A stretch of 64,000 nt of DNA from contig JADHMB010000003.1 in NCBI GenBank assembly GCA_016780365.1, forward strand, positions 22,096-86,095. The letters are read 5' to 3'. The translations under genes and the position numbers were made by a program. This document shows, piece after piece, positions 38,536 through 51,639 of this stretch (positions within the stretch are counted from its first letter, which is position 1; each line of letters starts with the position of its first letter). A model generated the notes under the pieces. That model was given only the letters and a program-made list of their open reading frames with translations, ran no database searches and was not told the origin of the DNA. Origin of the DNA: Flavobacteriales bacterium. Its GTDB lineage: Bacteria > Bacteroidota > Bacteroidia > Flavobacteriales_D > Parvicellaceae.

Positions 38536-39773
38536 TTAATCAATATTTCAATAGATTTCCTTTTAGAAAAATTAATATTGCCTTAGAACCTTCTAAAGAT
38601 TTAAAAATAATTGTTGTAATACCTTCTTACAACGAGAAAAATATACAACCTACCATAGATTCTCTTTTTTTAAAGCAAGATGATTTTTCTTTTAATGTTG
38701 AAGTAATTGTTTTAATTAATAATTCTGAGTCTGAAATAGAGGAGATAAAAGAACAAAATTTACTGACTTTAAAGACATTACAAATTCTTTCAGAAACTTA
38801 TAGCAAAAGTAATATGCACTTAATTCCAGTGCTTATTGGAGATTTAGATACTAAGCATGCTGGAGTTGGTTGGGCTAGAAAATTGGGAATGGATATAGCA
38901 ACTCAAAGGTTTAGAACAATTAATTTTAACGGAACAATTGTTGGTTTAGATGCAGATACGGTAGTAGAATCCAATTATTTAAATTCTATTTATTCTTTTT
39001 TCTCAAATAATAATTTTAATGCCGCCTCTATCTATTTTGAACACCCTATAACTGGAGATTCTTTTAGTGATGTTCATTTGGAGCAAATTAAATATTACGA
39101 ACTCCATTTAAGATATTACAAGAATTCTTTGAAGTATTCCAACTTACCTTACTCATTTCACACAATAGGAAGTGCTTTTGCTTTAACTGCTTCTGCATAT
39201 GCTAGACAAGGTGGAATGAACAGAAGAAAAGCAGGTGAAGACTTTTATTTTATAAATAAACTAATTAAAGGAGAAATTTTCGGGGAAATCAACGATACTA
39301 AAGTGATGCCTTCTCCTAGAGTATCCAATAGAGTTCCTTTTGGAACTGGAAGAGCAATACTAGAAGGGTTAAACACCAAAAAAGATTTATCTCTCACCTA
39401 TGATTTTCAATCTTTTGAAGTTATTCACTCATGGATTAATAGGATTGAAACTAAAGATTTTAAATATGGAAATTTTCCAGAAATATTAAAAGCTTATTTG
39501 GGGGAAGAGATATGGATCAAGCACCACACTATGATGTTAAATAATACCAACTCTCATAAGAGTTATTTAAAGTTGTTCTACAATATTTTTGATGCTTTTT
39601 GGATGCTGAAATTCATTCATTATTTAAGAGATAATTATTATCCAAATACTAGGTTATTAGACAATACCAATGCACTTTTAATAAAAATGAATTATCCAAT
39701 AATTAGTAGTATTGCCAGCCAACTAGAATTTCTTAGAAAATTGGATAAAAAAAAGGGGCAAAAGCCCCTTTAG
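38508..39773 (+). CDS. Glycosyltransferase family 2; overlaps pdxH by 28 nt
   Basis: IIVVIPSYNEKNIQPTIDSL, VGLDADTVVESNYL, RRKAGEDFYFINKLI. Confidence 0.85.
   Translation: MGKKPFISIVNQYFNRFPFRKINIALEPSKDLKIIVVIPSYNEKNIQPTIDSLFLKQDDFSFNVEVIVLINNSESEIEEIKEQNLLTLKTLQILSETYSKSNMHLIPVLIGDLDTKHAGVGWARKLGMDIATQRFRTINFNGTIVGLDADTVVESNYLNSIYSFFSNNNFNAASIYFEHPITGDSFSDVHLEQIKYYELHLRYYKNSLKYSNLPYSFHTIGSAFALTASAYARQGGMNRRKAGEDFYFINKLIKGEIFGEINDTKVMPSPRVSNRVPFGTGRAILEGLNTKKDLSLTYDFQSFEVIHSWINRIETKDFKYGNFPEILKAYLGEEIWIKHHTMMLNNTNSHKSYLKLFYNIFDAFWMLKFIHYLRDNYYPNTRLLDNTNALLIKMNYPIISSIASQLEFLRKLDKKKGQKPL
39747..39771 (-). terminator. Intrinsic terminator of thrS-infC-rpmI-rplT, inside the 3' end of the convergent GT2 CDS
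   Basis: Minus strand AAAGGGGC-TTTT-GCCCCTTT followed by T-run; plus strand encodes KKKGQKPL-stop of the GT2. Confidence 0.85.
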
Positions 39774-39791
39774 TAGGTTATTTAAAACGAT

Positions 39792-40136
39792 TTATTTTAC
39801 AGAATCAACAACTGCTTTGAATGCTTCGGGATTATTCATCGCCAAATCAGCAAGAGTTTTTCTATTTAACTCAATTCCTTTAGCATTTACTTTTCCCATG
39901 AATTCTGAATAACTCATTCCATGAAGTCTCGCTCCGGCATTGATACGTTGTATCCATAATGCTCTAAAGTTTCTTTTTTTCTGTCTTCTATCTCTGTAAG
40001 CATATTGAAGACCTTTCTCCACTGCATTCTTTGCTACAGTGTGAACATTTTTTCTTCTTCCGAAATAGCCTTTTGCAAGTTTTAATATTTTTTTTCTTCT
40101 TGCTTTAGCGGCTACACTATTTACTGATCTTGGCAT
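39792..40136 (-). CDS. rplT: 50S ribosomal protein L20
   Basis: [30 protein letters not shown]...[30 protein letters not shown]. Confidence 0.97.
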   Translation of the reverse strand: MPRSVNSVAAKARRKKILKLAKGYFGRRKNVHTVAKNAVEKGLQYAYRDRRQKKRNFRALWIQRINAGARLHGMSYSEFMGKVNAKGIELNRKTLADLAMNNPEAFKAVVDSVK

Positions 40137-40223
40137 AATTTAAATTTTTGGCTCAAAGCGACTTGCGTACTTATCTTTTTTTTGACTAAAAGCCTGGTTC
40201 AACATTTAATAACCGTGAAAATA

Positions 40224-40418
40224 TTAAGCGCAAAGTTGCAACTTGATATTTTTCACATCCGATTTACTTACTAAAGTAGCTTTGGTAAGGTTCCTCTTTC
40301 TTTTTGTAGACTTCTTGGTCAAAATATGACTTTTGAAGGCATGTTTTCTTTTAATTTTCCCACTGCCTGTGAACTTAAATCTTTTCTTGGCACTGGAATT
40401 GGTTTTCATTTTAGGCAT
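40224..40418 (-). CDS. rpmI: 50S ribosomal protein L35
   Basis: [42 protein letters not shown]. Confidence 0.97.
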   Translation of the reverse strand: MPKMKTNSSAKKRFKFTGSGKIKRKHAFKSHILTKKSTKRKRNLTKATLVSKSDVKNIKLQLCA

Positions 40419-40436
40419 AACTTTATTATTGTATTG

Positions 40437-40985
40437 TTATTTCTTTTTTGGATTAATGATAATAGTCATTTTCTTTCCTTGTAATTCTGGCATTTTTTCT
40501 AAAACTCCGTATTCTTCTAACTCTTGAGCAAATTTTAATAATAAAATTTCACCTCTATCTTTATAAATAATCGATCTCCCTTTAAAAAAAACAAAAGCTT
40601 TAAGTTTAGCTCCTTCGCTTAAGAACTTGATAGCATGTTTTAATTTAAACTGAAAATCATGTTCGTCTGTATTTGGACCAAATCTTATTTCCTTCAAAAC
40701 AACTTTAACTTGTTTTGATTTCATTTCTTTTTGTTTTCTTTTTTGCTCGTATAAAAATTTCTTATAATCAATTATTTTACAAACTGGAGGACTAGCATTA
40801 GGGGAAATTTCAACAAGATCCAAATCCATTTCTTCCGCCATTTTTATAGCTTTTGAAGTAGGGTGAACACCTTGTTCCACACCTTCTCCTACAACTCTTA
40901 CTTCTGGAACTCTTATTCTTTCATTTATCCTATGGGGACCTTCTTTAATAATTCTTCCTCTGTTGGGTCTTCTTGGTCTGATAAT
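40437..40985 (-). CDS. infC: Translation initiation factor IF-3 with non-canonical ATT/ATC start
   Basis: ORF caller starts at internal 40880; upstream in-frame [39 protein letters not shown] is the conserved N-terminus. Starts ATT 40985 or ATC 40982, preceded by AGGAG. Confidence 0.92.
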   Translation of the reverse strand: MIRPRRPNRGRIIKEGPHRINERIRVPEVRVVGEGVEQGVHPTSKAIKMAEEMDLDLVEISPNASPPVCKIIDYKKFLYEQKRKQKEMKSKQVKVVLKEIRFGPNTDEHDFQFKLKHAIKFLSEGAKLKAFVFFKGRSIIYKDRGEILLLKFAQELEEYGVLEKMPELQGKKMTIIINPKKK

Positions 40986-40998
40986 ACTCCTTTTTTTG

Positions 40999-42945
40999 TT
41001 AAATAATTAATTCTTTAAAATCTAAGTTAATTTTATCGTTAATGAGTTTTACAAAATCATCAATCTTAAATTGACCTAAATCTCCTTTTCCTTGTTCTCT
41101 TATTGAGAGAAGATTTTCTTTGGTTTCTTTCTCACCGACAACGAGCATAAACGGTATTTTGTTTAACTCTGCGTCCCTGATTTTTCTTCCTATTTTCTCA
41201 GCTCTTTGATCAACAAGACCGCGAATATCGTAATTTTTTAGAAGTTTTAAAACTTCTAGGGCATAATCGTTAAATTGTTCACTTAGCGGTAGTATAATAA
41301 ATTGTTCTGGATTTAACCAAAGAGGAAATTTTCCTCCTGTATGTTCAATTAGTAAAGCAACAAATCTTTCCATAGAACCAAATGGAGCTCTGTGTATCAT
41401 TACTGGTCTATGTTTTTGGTTGTCTGATCCGGTATATTCTAATTCAAATCTTTCAGGAAGATTGTAGTCAACTTGAATTGTACCTAGTTGCCACGATCTA
41501 TTTAGTGCATCCTTAACCATGAAATCTAGTTTTGGTCCGTAAAATGCAGCTTCGCCATATTCAACCACAGTTTTTAGTCCTTTTTCTTCGGAGGCTTTTA
41601 TAATTGCTTTCTCTGCCTTTTCCCAATTTTCTTTACTTCCAATGTACTTTTTATCGTCATTTGGGTCCCTGAGTGAAACTTGAGCAACAAAATCTTCAAA
41701 TTTTAAAGCTTTAAAAACATATAGTACTAAATCAATAACTTTTTTAAATTCTTCCTCTAACTGATCAGGTCTGCAAAATATATGTGCATCGTCTTGGGTA
41801 AAACCTCTAACTCTTGTAAGACCATGTAGTTCTCCGCTTTGTTCGTAACGATACACAGTTCCAAACTCAGCCAATCTTAAAGGAAGATCTTTATAAGATT
41901 TAGGAGATGCATTGAATATTTCACAATGGTGAGGACAATTCATAGGTTTAAGCAAAAATTCCTCTCCATCATTAGGGGTTTTAATAGACTGAAACGAATC
42001 TTCTCCATATTTTTCATAATGACCAGAACATACATAAAGATCTTTATGTCCAATATGAGGGGTAGAAACTGGTAGATATCCTGAATCTGTTTGGGCTTTT
42101 TTAAGAAAGTTCATTAACCGTTCTTTTAGCTCTGTTCCCTTAGGAAGCCATAACGGTAATCCTTGCCCAACTTTTTCTGAAAATGTAAATAACTCTAGCT
42201 CTTTTCCAAGTTTCCTATGGTCTCTTTGTTTTGCTTGTTCTAACTGTTCAAGATATAGATTAAGATCTTTTTGTTTTTCAAAAGTTATACCATATATTCT
42301 TGTAAGCTGTTTGTTGTTTTCATCTCCTCTCCAATAGGCTCCAGCAATATTAAGAAGCTTCACTGCTTTGATAAAACCTGTATTTGGCAAGTGGGGTCCT
42401 CTACATAAATCTGTAAATTCTCCTTGTGTGTAAAAAGTGATTGTACCGTCATCTAAATCATTTAAAAGCTCAACCTTATAAGGATCGTTTTTTTCTTTAA
42501 AATACTCTAAAGCATCTTTTTTAGTGATTTCTTTTCTTACAAAGGGGTTTTTCTCTCTTGCAAGCTCAATTATTTTTTTTTCAATTTTTTCTAAATCTTT
42601 TTCAGAAATATTGTGGTCTTGAAAGTCTACATCGTAATAAAAACCATTTTCTATAGGAGGACCAATAGCTAAATTAATTCCAGGATAAAAATATTCAAGA
42701 GCTTCAGCTAAAATATGAGCACTACTATGCCAAAGTGTAGATTTTCCGCCTTTATCTTGAAAGGTTAGTAATTTAAAATCTACATCTTCATTTAAAGACC
42801 TATTTAAATCCCAAACTTCTCCGTTTATTTCTGCAGCAAGAACCTTTCTTGCCAAGCCTTCACTTATAGATTTTGCAATATCTAAAGAAGTGGTTCCTTT
42901 AGCAACTTCTTTAATAGTTCCGTCTGGTAATTTTACTTTTATCAT
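40999..42945 (-). CDS. thrS: Threonyl-tRNA synthetase
   Basis: TGS domain [61 protein letters not shown]. Confidence 0.97.
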   Translation of the reverse strand: MIKVKLPDGTIKEVAKGTTSLDIAKSISEGLARKVLAAEINGEVWDLNRSLNEDVDFKLLTFQDKGGKSTLWHSSAHILAEALEYFYPGINLAIGPPIENGFYYDVDFQDHNISEKDLEKIEKKIIELAREKNPFVRKEITKKDALEYFKEKNDPYKVELLNDLDDGTITFYTQGEFTDLCRGPHLPNTGFIKAVKLLNIAGAYWRGDENNKQLTRIYGITFEKQKDLNLYLEQLEQAKQRDHRKLGKELELFTFSEKVGQGLPLWLPKGTELKERLMNFLKKAQTDSGYLPVSTPHIGHKDLYVCSGHYEKYGEDSFQSIKTPNDGEEFLLKPMNCPHHCEIFNASPKSYKDLPLRLAEFGTVYRYEQSGELHGLTRVRGFTQDDAHIFCRPDQLEEEFKKVIDLVLYVFKALKFEDFVAQVSLRDPNDDKKYIGSKENWEKAEKAIIKASEEKGLKTVVEYGEAAFYGPKLDFMVKDALNRSWQLGTIQVDYNLPERFELEYTGSDNQKHRPVMIHRAPFGSMERFVALLIEHTGGKFPLWLNPEQFIILPLSEQFNDYALEVLKLLKNYDIRGLVDQRAEKIGRKIRDAELNKIPFMLVVGEKETKENLLSIREQGKGDLGQFKIDDFVKLINDKINLDFKELII

Positions 42946-43056
42946 TTCTGTTATTTACAGACGGCAAATATAAGTAAATGATTTTCTCTTTAAACTTAGT
43001 ATTTAAATAATTCCTTACTTTGTAAACATTAGTTTGCATAACCAAAAATAATTCCA

Positions 43057-46000
43057 ATGAAAAAAGCATCAATTTTATTATTAACTATTTGTGTTTCAAT
43101 CTCTGTCTTCTCTCAAAAAAAAGACAAAAAACCTAAATCTGATTTAGCAAAAGTTAACTTATCTGGTTTGAAATTTAGATCTGTTGGACCAGCTTTAACT
43201 GCGGGAAGAATAGCAGATATTGCTGTGGATTCAGAAAATCCAAAAATTTATTATGTAGCAGTAGCTTCTGGTGGTGTTTGGAAGACTATGAATAGTGGAA
43301 ATACCTTTGAACCTATTTTTGATAATCAATCTTCCTACAGTATTGGCTGTGTTTCTATAGATCCAAATAATCATAATACAATATGGGTAGGAACAGGGGA
43401 GAATAACAACCAAAGAAGTGTTGCTTACGGAGACGGAGTTTATAAAAGTTTAGACGGTGGTAAAAGCTGGAAAAATATGGGGCTTAAAGAATCTGAGCAT
43501 ATCGGTATGGTAAAAGTAGATCCAAAAAACTCTAACAAAATATTTGTTGCAGCTTACGGTCCTTTATGGAAAGAAGGAGGACAAAGAGGTTTGTACTGTT
43601 CAGAGAACGCTGGAAAAGATTGGAATTTAATTTTAAAAACTGATGAACATACAGGAATTAACGAAGTGCATATAGATCCTAGAAATTCAGAAATTCTTTA
43701 TGCAACTGCACATCAACGAAGAAGACATGTATTTACATACGTAGGTGGAGGAGCAGGTTCTAAAATTTATAAATCAGAAGATGGAGGAAAGAATTGGAGA
43801 GAATTGAAAAGTGGATTGCCTTCTGCAACAAAAGGAAGAATAGGAATGGATATATCTCCTTCCAATCCAGATTTCTTATATGCCTTGGTAGAAGCTGAAA
43901 ATAACCAGAAAGGTCTCTATTTTTCTAATAACAGAGGAGAGAGCTGGAAAAAAGTAAATAAATATGTGACTAGTGGAAACTATTACCAAGAGGTTTTCTG
44001 TGATCCAAAAGATCCTAAAAAAGTTTTTTTCATGGATACTTGGCTTCACCACACTACAGATGGTGGTAAAACAGTAGTGAAGACTGGAGAAAAAAGCAAA
44101 CATGTAGACAACCATTGTATTTGGATTAATCCAAACGATACGGACCATTGGATAGTAGGATGCGACGGTGGATTGTATGAAACTTGGGACCATGCAACTA
44201 ACTGGCATTATAAACCCAATCTGCCAATTACACAGTTTTATAAAGTGGCTGTAGATAACGACTTTCCATTTTATAATATTTATGGAGGAACCCAGGACAA
44301 CAATAGTTTAGGTGGTCCTTCAAGAACAATTACCAACCATGGGATAATGAATTCAGATTGGTATATAACTAACGGCGGAGATGGCTTTGAAAGTGCTGTG
44401 GATCCTGAAAATCCAAATATTGTGTATGCTCAATCTCAGTACGGATGGCTGGTCAGATACGACCGCTTATCTGGCGAGAAAGTTGGAATAAAACCAATGG
44501 CGGATGAAAACATGAAAGCACTTCGTTGGAATTGGGATGCACCTTTAATTATAAGCCCTCACAATCATAAGAGATTATATTTTGCTGCCAATCAACTTTT
44601 TAGAAGCGATAATATGGGGGACGAATGGAAATGTATTAGCCCAGATATGTCTAGAGGAATAGATAGAAACCAATTAAAAGTAATGGGTAGAATCCAAAGC
44701 TCTGACGCTGTTATGAAAAACAAATCTACCACTATGTATGGTAATATTGTTGCTCTTGACGAATCTATTTTGAAAGAAGATTTGCTTTATGTTGGAACTG
44801 ATGATGGATTAATTCATGTTAGTGATAATGCTGGTGGAAATTGGACTAAGTACGATAATTTTAAAGGAATTCCAGAAAATACCTATGTCAATTCTTTAGT
44901 TGCATCTAAGCATAACTCGGATAGAGTTTATGCGGTTTTTAATAACCATAAAAAAGGAGACTTTTCTCCTTATGTAATGGTATCTAACGATAGAGGTAAA
45001 ACTTGGACATCTATTGTTTCAAATCTTCCAAAGAGAGGATCTGTTTATGATATAGCTGAAGATCATCAAAATGAAAATTTATTATTTGTAGGTACAGAAT
45101 TTGGAGTTTTCTTCACTTATAACACTGGAAAGGAATGGAAGCAATTAAAAAACGGTTTGCCTACAGTCGCTGTTAGAGACATAGAAATTCAAGAGAGAGA
45201 GAACGATTTAGTTTTAGCAACTTTTGGTAGAAGTTTTTATGTTTTAGATAATTATTCTTCTTTAAGACAATTAAAAAATAAGATGAATGCAAAAGCTCAT
45301 ATTTTTCCTATAAAGAAATCACTTATGTATATAGATTCTAGACCATTAGGAAATAGAGGAAAAGGCTCTCAGGGAGAATCCTATTTTACTGCTAAAAACC
45401 CACCTGTAGGCGCAGTTATAAAATACTTTTTTAACGATACTTTAAAAACACAAAAGCAAATAAGACAAGCATTAGAAAAGAAGAAAATAAAGTCTAAAGA
45501 GGATATTGAATATCCAACTTTGCAACAACTTAAGCTAGAAGATAAGGAGGAAAAACCATATTTACTTTTTACCATCTACGATTCTGAGGGAAATGAAATT
45601 AGGAAGATGATAGAGTCTCCAAAATTAGGACTTAATGAATTGGTTTGGAATTTTCGTTTAACACCACAAACAAATATTTCACTAAAAACTTCCCAACCTG
45701 GTAGATATTCTGAAGCAAGAAATGGCCCATTGGCTCTTCCTGGAAAATATTTTATTTCTATGCATAAAGTAGTTAATGGTAAATCTACTTTGATGGTGCA
45801 AAAGACACCATTTGAATGTTCTTGGTTAAACGATCTGTCTACTCCTACTGAAAATAAAGAAGAATTATTGGCATTTCAAGTAAAAGTAGATAGATTAAGA
45901 AAAGCCGTTGATGCATTTGGTGAAGTAATGGATAAAGACAAGGAAAGATTGAAATTTATTAAAGCTGCAATTAAATCCTATCCTAACTTAGATATTACCT

Positions 46001-46332
46001 TATTAGAAACTATCTATAACTTAGAAGATACTATTGACGGTATTAATATTTTGCTTTATGGAGATCCTTCTTTAAGTAGTAGAGATATTGAACAAAAAGA
46101 ATCTATTGCTTCTAAAGTTGGTATTATTATTTGGAATATGTGGCGAAGTAGATCTAATCCTACAATGACTAATGAAAAACTGTACCAAATAGCATCCTCA
46201 GATTTTGAAAAATTGATTACCGAAATTCAAAACTTAGACAATTCTATCAAAGAAATTGAAACTTATTTGGAAAAGAACGAAGTTCCTTTTACACCTGGTA
46301 GAGGATTGATCTTAAATTGGAAAAAAGAATAA
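43057..46332 (+). CDS. Exported VPS10/BNR-repeat beta-propeller protein (glycosyl hydrolase-like)
   Basis: Signal peptide; FRSVGPALTAGRIADIAVD, repeated VYKSLDGGKSWKNMG, IYKSEDGGKNWREL, MVSNDRGKTW Asp-box motifs. Confidence 0.9.
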   Translation: MKKASILLLTICVSISVFSQKKDKKPKSDLAKVNLSGLKFRSVGPALTAGRIADIAVDSENPKIYYVAVASGGVWKTMNSGNTFEPIFDNQSSYSIGCVSIDPNNHNTIWVGTGENNNQRSVAYGDGVYKSLDGGKSWKNMGLKESEHIGMVKVDPKNSNKIFVAAYGPLWKEGGQRGLYCSENAGKDWNLILKTDEHTGINEVHIDPRNSEILYATAHQRRRHVFTYVGGGAGSKIYKSEDGGKNWRELKSGLPSATKGRIGMDISPSNPDFLYALVEAENNQKGLYFSNNRGESWKKVNKYVTSGNYYQEVFCDPKDPKKVFFMDTWLHHTTDGGKTVVKTGEKSKHVDNHCIWINPNDTDHWIVGCDGGLYETWDHATNWHYKPNLPITQFYKVAVDNDFPFYNIYGGTQDNNSLGGPSRTITNHGIMNSDWYITNGGDGFESAVDPENPNIVYAQSQYGWLVRYDRLSGEKVGIKPMADENMKALRWNWDAPLIISPHNHKRLYFAANQLFRSDNMGDEWKCISPDMSRGIDRNQLKVMGRIQSSDAVMKNKSTTMYGNIVALDESILKEDLLYVGTDDGLIHVSDNAGGNWTKYDNFKGIPENTYVNSLVASKHNSDRVYAVFNNHKKGDFSPYVMVSNDRGKTWTSIVSNLPKRGSVYDIAEDHQNENLLFVGTEFGVFFTYNTGKEWKQLKNGLPTVAVRDIEIQERENDLVLATFGRSFYVLDNYSSLRQLKNKMNAKAHIFPIKKSLMYIDSRPLGNRGKGSQGESYFTAKNPPVGAVIKYFFNDTLKTQKQIRQALEKKKIKSKEDIEYPTLQQLKLEDKEEKPYLLFTIYDSEGNEIRKMIESPKLGLNELVWNFRLTPQTNISLKTSQPGRYSEARNGPLALPGKYFISMHKVVNGKSTLMVQKTPFECSWLNDLSTPTENKEELLAFQVKVDRLRKAVDAFGEVMDKDKERLKFIKAAIKSYPNLDITLLETIYNLEDTIDGINILLYGDPSLSSRDIEQKESIASKVGIIIWNMWRSRSNPTMTNEKLYQIASSDFEKLITEIQNLDNSIKEIETYLEKNEVPFTPGRGLILNWKKE

Positions 46333-47007
46333 CTAAAAACCAGTTTTAGAATAATTGTTGTATTTCTTTGGATCAAATTCGTACAATATGGCTTTTCTTC
46401 CTCTAGAATTTCTTTGTACTTTTTTAACTTCTCTCAAGAAATCCATTTCTAAAATTCTTCTTCTAAAATTTCTTTTGTCAAACTTCTTAGATAAAAATGA
46501 TCCATACAATCCTTCTAATTCTTTCATAGTAAACTGATCTGGCAATAAGTTTTTTCCCAAGGGTCTGTATTTCATTCTCCTTTTGATTCTTTTAAGGCCC
46601 ATATCGATCATCTCGTTGTGGTCAAAGGCTAGTTCTAGATTGCTTTCTAGATTTACAAATTTGGCATTGTTTTCAACATTTAATTTAACACTATCCTTTT
46701 CCAAATTTATTAGTCCATAAAATGATATGTCAATAATTCTCCCTTCAGGATGTCTATAAACTTTACCAAAAGCATTTAACTGCTCTAGGTAAATTTTATC
46801 GTTTCCAATATTTTCTTTAAGAATTTCTGAACATACATCTTCTAACGATTGATTAGATTTCATTATCTTATTGGGAAGTATCAACGCATTTTTAAATGGT
46901 TGTTTTTTGTTTACAACGGTTAAAATTTTTTTTTCACGACCATCGTAACAAAACAAACTTATACTTACAGAAACTCCGATTTTACTATGGTCATTTAAAT
47001 TATCCAT
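46333..47007 (-). CDS. NUDIX-fold plus C-terminal winged-helix protein, NrtR-like transcriptional regulator
   Basis: NUDIX-like N-terminus with degenerate NUDIX box; C-terminal LLPDQFTMKELEGLYGSFLSKKFDKRNFRRRILEMDFL typical of NrtR/NUDIX-wHTH regulators. Confidence 0.8.
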   Translation of the reverse strand: MDNLNDHSKIGVSVSISLFCYDGREKKILTVVNKKQPFKNALILPNKIMKSNQSLEDVCSEILKENIGNDKIYLEQLNAFGKVYRHPEGRIIDISFYGLINLEKDSVKLNVENNAKFVNLESNLELAFDHNEMIDMGLKRIKRRMKYRPLGKNLLPDQFTMKELEGLYGSFLSKKFDKRNFRRRILEMDFLREVKKVQRNSRGRKAILYEFDPKKYNNYSKTGF

Positions 47008-47038
47008 TATAATAAGTGTATTAAAAACACTAAGGTAG

Positions 47039-48199
47039 TTAATTTATTATTCCTGAGCCAATTAGTTCATCATTTTTATACCAACTTATAAATTGTCCTG
47101 GAGTTATTCCTCTTTGAATTTCTTTAAAGGAAACTTTTAAACCAAACTCATTATAAGTAATTGAACAAGGCGTTAATTTTTGACGATATCTAATTCTAGA
47201 GTCATAGACAGTAGGAGTATCGATGTCTATTTTTAAATCTTCTCTTATCCAATGTATATTTTCTTTTTTTACAGTCAATCCATTTCTATACAATCCTGGA
47301 TGGTCTTCTCCTTGGCCCACGTAAATAATATTCTCCATCACATCAGTACCAATAATAAAAAGAGGTAGGGGAAATCCTCCAATATTCAAACCTTTTCTTT
47401 GTCCAATTGTATAATAATGGGCACCATTATGTTGTCCAATTACCTTGCCCATCGAACTGGAGTATTTAAAACTTTCAAATTTATTGGTAATATTTTCTTT
47501 ATGGTACATTGAATTATTAGAATCAATTTCTACAACTTTTCCTGTTTTTGGTTTTAAAAATTGTTGTAAAAAAGTAGGTAGCTTTACTTTTCCTATAAAG
47601 CAAAGCCCTTGAGAATCCTTTTTTTCTGCAGTATTTAATCCAATTTCTTTAGCTAATTTTCTAACCTCTTTTTTTTGCATATCTCCAATTGGAAAAAGGG
47701 TTTTACTTAATTGAAATTGATTTACCTGACACAAAAAATAGCTTTGGTCTTTTGTGGTATCTTTTCCAGCCAAAAGTCTTTGAATTTTATTTCCGTTAAT
47801 AATTACTTCTTCCTTTCTGCAATAATGGCCAGTTGCAACAAAATCAGCTCCAATTTCAATGGCTTTTTTTAAAAATAAATCAAATTTTATTTCTCTATTG
47901 CAAAGAATATCTGGATTAGGTGTTCTACCGTTTTTATATTCTGAAAACATGTAATCTACTATTCTCTCTTTGTATTCTTTACTGAAATCAATTACTTGAA
48001 ACGGAATTCCTAAAATTTCAGCTACTTGTAGAGCGTCGTTACTGTCTTCTATCCATGGGCAGTCATCGTCAATAATCACAGACTCGTCGTTCCAATTTCT
48101 CATAAATAGCCCAATGACATTATATCCTTTATTTTTTAGTATATAGGCAGCTACACTTGAATCTACCCCTCCAGAAAGTCCTACAACAACAGTTTTCAT
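47039..48199 (-). CDS. mnmA: tRNA 2-thiouridine(34) synthase
   Basis: [57 protein letters not shown]. Confidence 0.96.
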   Translation of the reverse strand: MKTVVVGLSGGVDSSVAAYILKNKGYNVIGLFMRNWNDESVIIDDDCPWIEDSNDALQVAEILGIPFQVIDFSKEYKERIVDYMFSEYKNGRTPNPDILCNREIKFDLFLKKAIEIGADFVATGHYCRKEEVIINGNKIQRLLAGKDTTKDQSYFLCQVNQFQLSKTLFPIGDMQKKEVRKLAKEIGLNTAEKKDSQGLCFIGKVKLPTFLQQFLKPKTGKVVEIDSNNSMYHKENITNKFESFKYSSSMGKVIGQHNGAHYYTIGQRKGLNIGGFPLPLFIIGTDVMENIIYVGQGEDHPGLYRNGLTVKKENIHWIREDLKIDIDTPTVYDSRIRYRQKLTPCSITYNEFGLKVSFKEIQRGITPGQFISWYKNDELIGSGIIN

Positions 48200-48212
48200 T
48201 TATCAAAAGTAA

Positions 48213-51079
<2,867 letters not shown>

Positions 51080-51639
51080 GCAGGGCCAATTAATAAAAAT
51101 TGAACATCCTTAAGAAAAGAAGGTTTCTTCCCTTCAATTTCATGTCCTATAAATTGAATTATCCAAGAAACTACAAAAATTGATACCGAAATCATCCACA
51201 AAGAAACATTTAAATTATCTATAAGAATTTGGTTTTCTATCCAATTAGTTAAGAAAAGACAAAATAAGGAGAACAGTGCCATTCCCACAGTTAGTTTAGG
51301 AGATAATATTAAGTAATATATAAATACAAATACAATTGAGATAGTTGCCCAATTGATATAATTATAGCCATCAAAAGTTAAACTTTCTAATGGTCCTAGT
51401 GGAATACACCAAACCAAAGCAACAATACTAAAAAATATGGAAGGTACACATAGCCAATGTATTAGTTTATTGGTTTTATTTTGGTGGCTTTCTCCATATT
51501 CAGCTATTAATTTTTCAATTTTTCTCATAATACATTCTAATAATTTTCAAAGTTTTATGGTGATAACTTAAATACCAGCTTAGCTAATACTATAAACTAA
51601 ATTTATGAAAAATAAATAGACTTATTTGATTCTGAAAAC

